NCBI GenBank assembly: GCA_036346275.1
Contig: CM070721.1
Coordinates: 47,093,594 to 47,157,593 of the forward strand
Direction: 5' to 3'
Source of the DNA: Otatea glauca
Lineage: Eukaryota > Streptophyta > Magnoliopsida > Poales > Poaceae
DNA length: 64,000 bases
In this document: positions 57,701-64,000 of the stretch, piece after piece
How positions within the stretch are numbered: position 1 is the first letter of the stretch
How the letters are laid out: every line of letters begins with the position of its first letter
Program-made: the position numbers and the translations under genes
Notes under the pieces: model-generated
What the model was told of the DNA's origin: nothing
Databases searched by the model: none
The model's input: only the letters and a program-made list of their open reading frames with translations

Positions 57701-59460
57701 TCATGAACTATGAGATTATTCTTTGAATAACATCATGAATATTGATTAACAAATTACATGACTTGTTTGTGAAACTTTGTATTCATCTTTATGAAGTTCA
57801 TTCTAAAGGGGGGCCCTAGTCGATAATCATATGATGACACATATGAGTAGACTAGCATATGTATTGGTCGATGACCATATTTCACGGGTCATAGATATAG
57901 AGACATCAAATCAATAATATGGACACATGTTAGAGAATATGGTGTTGGACATCGACCCACTATGAAACACTACGAGAACTTTGTTTTATTTCATATCATC
58001 AGTTCGTCTCATATACGATGTGTATGCTATATCCTTCGACTTGAGATTGTCGCATGTTCTCAAGATGCGTAATGGCTTACTTAGGGTCGTCAAACGCTAC
58101 TTCGTAACTAGGTAGTTATAAAGCTGGCTTTCGAGTTTGTCATGAAACATGCTGCGAGGTGTGGTCGATCAAGATAGGATTTGCCCCTCCATACAATAGG
58201 AGAGATATATCTAGGCCTCTCGAGTGGTCGGATTTCGGAAACACATGGCCATGATACTCGAGTCATCGAGTTAAAAGAGTTACTCGATGTATTCGAGGAA
58301 TCCGAGTCACGTCATCGAGAAAGAGTGGTCGAGCCATCCAAATAAGGATGACAACAACTCGCCTTGGGTTTGACCAATATCGTGAGGCAAAAGGAAATGC
58401 ATATAGAATATTGTTGAGGCTCGTCCATTTTTACATGTACTCGGGAGCCGGTAAGTCCTGCTAGTGGCTGCTATCGACTATTGGTCGATTACTCGATGGT
58501 CGAGTAGGAATACCCGATGGTCGAATAGGAGTACTCAACGATCGATAGGGGAACTCCAGCCATGCCCGAGTGCACGCTAACCTATAGGGTCGCACGCTTA
58601 AGGGGTTGTAACCAATTTGGATAGGGATCCGAGTTGTAATGGGCTTAGAGTTCCTAATAGGCTTTAAGGGTTGAAACCCGTTATGGGACGTCTATATAAA
58701 GGGAGGAGGTGGTGGCTTTGCAGAGAGAGAGACACATGAAAAAACACAATAGGAATTCAGAATTCCTGAAACCCTAGCCGCCACTCCTCCTCCGCCCAGA
58801 ACCGCGTAGCCAGTGCTAGCACTCTGGCGCGTGGTGTTCCTGCCCTGTACGTGTGGATACCTTGGAGGCGTTGCTGCGAAGCTTCAATGCTAAGACGATC
58901 CGCAACCTGCGACAGTCACAAGTAGCTGTTGGAGAGCCTCGAGGCTAGTATGACTACATCTACACCACCGCGCTACATCGACTCTACTTTCGCTACGGGT
59001 CTACGCATCTAGTGGTAATTCTGTGATTTATAACTTGCAGTGGTTCCTTAGTTACGTGGTAGAAAATTTTGATTTTTTCGCTAGAGTAGCCTACCCGTTC
59101 CCCAGCAGCAATATCCTTAAGAAAGAATTTTCCATTAATATGCACAGAGTACTTGACGATGATGTGGCCTGAAGAAGCATTCCCAAAAGTGATTATCTTA
59201 TCACCTGGGGCACGGATTAAGGAAGAGAACCAACGGGAGTCTCTGGTTATGTGGTGAGAACAGTTGGAGTCTACAAGCTAAACATCTCCCTTCGCAGCCC
59301 GATGAACCTGGATCACAGAAAGTGAGAGGTCGATGACTCAGTACTGGGATAAATAAGTGCAGATATGGGAATCCAATACTGAATCACACGATGAGCAGAA
59401 GTGCTAGTCATAAGAACAAAAGACTAGATTCTAGTGTCTCTTCGTGGCTCAACTCTCACA
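54750..59460 (-). pseudogene. Copia pol, decayed and interrupted by a solo LTR
   Basis: From right to left: a protease relic D-S-N-C-S-H-H (about 59265, family D-S-G), cut after F-F-L-K-D-I by the LTR at 57650-59107. It resumes L-Q-Y-N-L-L-S-V-S-Q-L (57640), then GAG-pre-integrase (57640-57300; C-S-S-C-R-H-G-K), the integrase core (57290-56940; Y-I-D, R-S-D-N-G-T-E-F) and integrase tail (56930-56700). Reverse transcriptase (56200-55480) has the catalytic motif as Y-V-G-D at about 55605-55616 instead of Y-V-D-D. RNase H follows (55400-54750). Many frame changes and stops. Proper function is impossible. Confidence 0.85.
57650..59107 (+). mobile_element. Angela/BARE-like Copia solo LTR inside the minus-strand Copia
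   Basis: It starts TGTTGGAAATATTCCCTAGA and ends CCGTTCCCCAGCA. Flanks GCAAC (57645-57649) and GCAAT (59108-59112) form a 4-of-5 duplication. The start TGTTGGAAATAT.CCCTAGAGGCAATCA is the LTR start I know from the Angela/BARE lineage of Copia. A TATATAAAGGGAGG promoter box is at 58692. It is 1458 bp, without internal domains, and related to the LTR at 32600-33786. Confidence 0.88.
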
Positions 59461-62102
59461 AATCCAAAAACAATGCCAGCAGAAGATCTGGGAGCTGGAG
59501 CTGGGTTGGCCCACCGTAGTGCAAAGACCGGACCATCCCAGTAATGCTGCCTAAACCTCCTACTAGTGGAAGCAAACTCATGCCGTTAATATCCACCTCG
59601 ATGGGAAAAATAAGGAATATCAAGAAGACAGTGGAAAGACTGACCACAAATAGCTCCAAGATGAAAACCAGTAGGAACAGCCTGAACACCAAGTCCTGGA
59701 CGTTGTCCAAAAATAGGAAAAACTCTAGCCTATCTAGAAGCCATGGGTGCTTTAGGAGCACTCTGAGTCTGGGGATAATTCTGAATACCCCTAAGAGCAC
59801 GACAACGCTCACACTGTGCAATCTTAGCACACCTAAAGTAAAACTCAGCCAAATATCTATCATTCTGACAGAAGATGCAAGTATACTTCACCTTACTAGA
59901 GGTAAAAGCTACAAGAGGGGCTACCTTCACATCAAAAATCCCTTGGACAACACCTGCTGAGCGAAACATTGTAGTGTTAGATCTAAGTGCAACCACAATC
60001 TCACCACTTTTAAGCCAAGCCCATGGTGGGAGAATGTGCCCGAGCATGCTCTAAGTAGTCAAATCCTAGACCTTGATTGAATATACTAATCTTGGACTGG
60101 TCTAGGATGAGATTAAGCTTCTTCTTGCCTCCAACAAACTTCTTAAGAGCGCTCATGAGGTACTCATACTCCTAAAAGAGAGAGGCACATAAAGAACAGG
60201 AGGAAGATTGTGAAGAAGAGCTAGACAAGAAAGAACGAACAACACGTGCATTTTTCTCTCTAAGCACGGCTGCCTCAATCTTGAGGGTCTCACAAGACAC
60301 GCATTTGGTATTTCTAATCCTAGTGGTCTGGGCATCTAGCTTCTCCCTAAGCTCATCATGGATTTTATCTATATCCCCCTTAATCTCAGCACATCCAGCA
60401 CAAGCAACTTGTGATTTAGCTAGTAGGTCCTTAGGAAGTTCAGCACACTTGGCATTCAAAGTATCATTGTCAAGTTTTAGTTGCCTACAACCCTCACATG
60501 AGCTGGCTAGGTCCTTAGAAGCAAATTGTTCAAATTCTTCATTTCTAACAGAAAATTTCGTAAGGTGAACAGTCATGGTATCAATCTCAGCTAGCAACTT
60601 AGGGCAATTGTCACAAGAAGCACATGTTGGAGCGTGAAGAAGATTAGCATCAATAGGAACAATATCAGTAGTATTCAAGCTAGCATTCTTCTCTCTGTGG
60701 ACCTCAATCTCAGAAAGCACACTATTATGCAAGGTCCTTAGGTTCTCTAGCTCCACAAGCAAAGCATCGCACAAAGAACAGTCATCAGTGTCACGGGAGG
60801 TTCTAGATCTAAGTGAAGCAAGCTCCCGTGACAGACTACCTACTTCCTTCTCAAGCTCCACACATCTAGCTCTAGCTCTAGTATGAAATTTCTCTTGCTT
60901 GCAGAATGCACCATTGAGCTCATCGTAGGTATGTACCTCATCAGACTCGCTGTAGAGGTCGCTATCACTGATGCCGTTCTCGTCAACCATGAAGCACATA
61001 TCAGTGAAGTCATCGCTGTCCTTGATCTTTTCTTGTGGATCATCCTCTTTATCATCGTTGCTCCATGTCTCAGTGTCGAAGAGGGTGATGTCGTCGAGTG
61101 CGGGGAGGACACGGTGGAAGAGCTTATTGTTCTTCACGAATTTGTGGAACTTCTTCTCACGCGCGGGATAACGAGATGGAGCCTTCTTGATGCGGTTCTT
61201 ATCGGTGTAGTCATTCTTAGTCACACCGCCATAGTCGTTCTTACTCTTCTCCAGCTTGGGGTAGTTGGCTCGAATGTGGTTGGGGCCACCATACTCAAAG
61301 CAAGTGGTCGATCCACCTCTCTTCCTCTCTTACCCTCTTGTATGTGTAGGAGAACTTTCTAGCTATGAGGGCGAGCTCATTTTCTGAAAATCTCTCCAGA
61401 TGGTCATCGCTCATCTCACAAAGAGCGGAGAGGAAAAACCAGAAGAACTCTTAGAAGTGGGATCGATGACCACGGCCATCGACTGTGACTTCATCTTACG
61501 AGAGATGACGTCAATCTCATGAGTCTTGAGTCGGGTATAAATCCCGTCAAGAGTCAAGATCGATAAGTCTATGGTGTCCTTGATGGAGGTCACCGTCATC
61601 TCCCAAACTCGACGATCGAGTGCCGTCAGAAAATACTGACCATTATTCGAGTGAGGGTATGTGGTACCAACTACTCAGAGATCACTCAGGATCTTCGTGA
61701 AACAACCAAATCACTCGTTCAAGGAATCCGCAGCGTGCTGCTCGAACTTGTTGTAGGTACACTTGTACTGATCTTGCCTCACCGTCTTGATTTGGGTGTG
61801 CCCTCATGGTACGCATCAAGGATCACCCAAATCTGGTGTGTAGATCATAAGTGGGAGATCTGGTCATACCCACTGTGGCAAAGCCCCTGTATGAGGAGGT
61901 TCCTTGCCTTAGCATTGACCTCAACGTTAGCCCTATTCGTGGCATTGACGTTCTCATCGGTAGGAACAACATACGGGAGCTTCACCTTCTGCCATATCAT
62001 GAAACTCTGGACAGTGATGTATGATTCCATCCTGGATTTCTATAAAGGATAATCCACCCCATAAAAGATTGGAGGCTTGATGAAATACTTTTCTGACGCC
62101 AT
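59456..62102 (-). pseudogene. Copia gag with long cysteine-paired coiled-coil region
   Basis: The start ATG is at 62102. The UBN2-type gag domain runs to about 61400 with several frame breaks. A zinc-knuckle relic near 61300 reads C-F-E-Y-G-G-P-N-H-I-R-A-N-Y, with two of its cysteines replaced by tyrosine. Then an open stretch of 350 residues (61224-60172) is mostly charged coiled coil broken by C-x2-C pairs (C-S-L-C, C-A-S-C, C-E-G-C, C-A-G-C, C-V-S-C, C-S-L-C) about every 30-60 residues. A further knuckle-like segment near 59880 (C-I-F-C-Q-N-D-R-Y) follows, also with substitutions. A long gag with coiled coil is usual in grass Sireviruses. Confidence 0.75.
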
Positions 62103-62139
62103 GGCTCTCGAGACCGATCAAGATCTAAAGCAAAACCGA

Positions 62140-62151
62140 GCTCTGATACCA
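62140..62151 (-). other. Primer binding site of the minus-strand Copia
   Basis: The minus strand reads TGGTATCAGAGC two bases inside the 5' LTR end. It is complementary to the 3' end of plant initiator tRNA-Met, the usual Copia primer. The same 12 bases prime the Copia in RPS24 intron 2. Confidence 0.9.
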
Positions 62152-62153
62152 AT

Positions 62154-64000
62154 TGAAGGATCAGAAATAACGATCAGAGGAGGGTGAATGATCACAAATC
62201 AAATTTTACCCCCAAAAGAACCAAGCCAAAGCCTCACTAGGTCAAATAAGAGCGGAAGAACAAAATTTCAGAGAAAATTAGCTCTGGGCAGAACTACCAC
62301 TCTTAGATGGCTAGTAGTACTGGATGAACATTAACCCCAGTACTACCAGATTACTATGGCGGTAGTGCTTGATGAACAACAAAACAGGGTGATGAACAGT
62401 ATTTCAGCATGAGTTTAAATCTAAAAATGATGTAACTTTTGATTGGATAATCCAAAACTCGAAAAACTTTGTATGCACCTTCCTAAGGATATCAGGAACC
62501 TATTCCAACCATCAATCACAAGGAATGACGTCAAAGTTTTGACCTTTTTAAAAAATGCCGAAGGTTGCACAAAACCGGGTCAAAAACCAAAACTTCACCC
62601 TGAGCTTGCCCGTGGGGATTTATTGATTAATATGATCTTAGATGACCTCCCACATATCCCAGCAAGCAAGAACAACAAAGAAATTGCTCCCAAATGTCCA
62701 AGAACAAAATCTATCTCAAAATCTTCCTTCTCAACAGAAAAATTGGTTTCTTGAAGAAACTTGGATGATTAAGAAGAGTCTTGCCTAGATGATTAGGAGA
62801 TGATCTACAAAGGATACATCCATCAATCATTCATCCTTCGTAGCATAAGATCAAGCAAGAAAGAAACCACAAAAAAAGATCAAGAGTAAAGCAAGAAGAA
62901 GATCAAAACTTGAGGCAAAAACTTGAGCACAAATTTGATCTTTATTTCAGAGCAAGGTAGATAATTACAAAGCCTCTCATCTGAGAGCAAAGCTCCCAAG
63001 GAGTACTCACACACCCATACAAGAACACCAAAATCTTGTGGGATACCTAAAACCTTTCTAGTGACTAAGTCTAAGGTCTCAAGTCCTCACCTCCCACTAC
63101 ATCCCCTTATATAGTGGAGACAACCCAAACCCTAAATCTGGACACTAAGGTGGATACCATCCACATTTACATAGGCTAACCCAAAATCCAACGCCCTTAA
63201 CGGGTTTTACACTTACACAAGCACGCTTCTCAAAGCGACCATTACATTGACGCCAAATCCGCTCCACGAGCCTCAATTTATGTCCAACTTCACTTTGGCA
63301 TGACCTAAACGACTTAGGCCACCGTCGCGGTTTTCCAAATCGCCTCGACTGTCGGTATTGGATAAATTACCAATTTGCCCCAATGATCGGTCTTCCTTCT
63401 CCTCAAAGCATCGCCATGCTTCGTGCTTTCCATGTAGCCCCAATGACTTCCGTCAAGCCTCTCACACGTCCGGACTCCCTTGTACCATCCTCGTTTGCAA
63501 ACGGGCCTAAGTCACTTTGTGCGCCACGTGTCCTTGATCGCTTTACCATTGTGCCATCGGCTTTCTTGATCGTTTTGGACCTCAACTCCTTCTTGAGCCC
63601 AGTCCCGATCCATGCCATTGCCCGGCATGTCCATCACCAATGCTTCACACTCCGATTCCTTGTCTTCCTGGATTTCAAACACTTCTCGGCCTTAGTCATC
63701 TTCCGGTGTTTCTTGACCATTCTGGACCATAGCTCTCCTAGCCTAGCCCCGGTCTCACCTTCGCCTCACCATGACCTAGCCTCGGAGTCCTGCAGCCAAT
63801 ATAGACAAGCAAAATTACATCATCACAACAAACATCACAATTCACTGGAAAGTCGGTATTACCGCCCCCTAGGGTCAGTAGTACTGCACCTTTGGTACTA
63901 CCGCTCCTGCATGGTCGGTAACACCGATCGCCCTGTGAAACCCCGAGAGACCTCTCTCTAGAAAATAACTACCACCACTAGAGGCCGGTAGTACCGCACC
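62154..64000 (-). repeat. 5' LTR of the minus-strand Copia, cut by the window end
   Basis: It begins (plus sense) TGAAGGATCAGAAATAACG next to the primer site and runs off the window. By comparison with the left LTR it should end near 64170, giving about 2.0 kb. CGGTAGTACCG-type words occur at 63860-64000 and again at 62290-62370. Confidence 0.85.

Larger units (their letters stand above)
50537..64000 (-). mobile_element. Minus-strand Ty1/Copia element (Sirevirus-like), right LTR incomplete
   Basis: The element reads from right to left: 5' LTR (62154 to beyond 64000), primer site, gag (62102-about 59500), pol (about 59460-54750), a long 3' internal segment (53890-51966), polypurine tract and 3' LTR (51965-50537). 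LTRs open TGAAAGACC (minus) and close with a TCCTTCA / TTTGCA end. Two solo LTRs of other families interrupt it at 53891-54746 and 57650-59107. Many stops and frame changes show it is dead and older than the Copia at 1-7317. The right target flank is outside the window. Confidence 0.88.

Noticed and set aside
62138..62153. Possible tRNA fragment
   Set aside because: Only the 12-15 bases complementary to the tRNA 3' end are present, as expected for a primer binding site; no cloverleaf.

Overview
The window is nuclear DNA of a flowering plant, almost certainly a grass (Poaceae). The evidence is intron-containing plant genes (40S ribosomal protein S24, a RIT1-type initiator-tRNA modifying enzyme, a broken Aux/IAA gene), a telo-box plus site II ribosomal-protein promoter, and dense nested grass-type transposable elements: Sirevirus-like Copia, Angela-like Copia LTRs, long-LTR Gypsy, CACTA, hAT, Mutator-like and Stowaway-like. 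Nothing bacterial, organellar or viral was seen. I cannot name the species.

Layout. (1) 1-7317: 3' part of a plus-strand Sirevirus-like Copia element with gag tail, nearly intact pol, an extra env-position ORF, several polypurine tracts and a palindrome-rich 3' LTR. (2) 7318-14358: minus-strand CACTA DNA, with a DUF8039-type gene and a decayed TNP2 transposase; the Sirevirus abuts it and probably inserted into it. (3) 14359-22700: gene-poor, with a nested MITE pair, an 884-bp Mutator-like element with an 11-bp target duplication, retrotransposon and LINE remnants, microsatellites and the first copy of a dispersed repeat. (4) 23483-27318: a hAT-type MITE split by a 3.3-kb CACTA element that carries a 281-bp-arm inverted repeat and a captured fragment of an FDM/IDN2-like (RNA-directed DNA methylation) gene. 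(5) 28847-38079: the gene island. RPS24 (+, four exons, with an old Copia element in intron 2), an Angela-like solo LTR, then RIT1 (-, seven exons). (6) 39590-48600: an Aux/IAA pseudogene (+) and a dispersed repeat, together cut by two hAT elements, a 4.3-kb LTR and an 882-bp solo LTR, each with a readable target-site duplication. (7) 50537-64000: a minus-strand Copia element (both LTRs, gag, pol), broken by two solo LTRs of other families.

Only RPS24 and RIT1 look functional. RPS24 supplies a small-subunit ribosomal protein; RIT1 marks the initiator tRNA so that elongation factor ignores it. Both serve translation, but they are convergently oriented neighbours, not an operon. Everything else is mobile DNA or gene remains. 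I found no clearly new biological system. The best leads are the CACTA-borne hairpin with the FDM/IDN2 fragment, the possible Pack-MULE, and the stepwise destruction of the Aux/IAA gene. Exon borders and element ends were read by eye.
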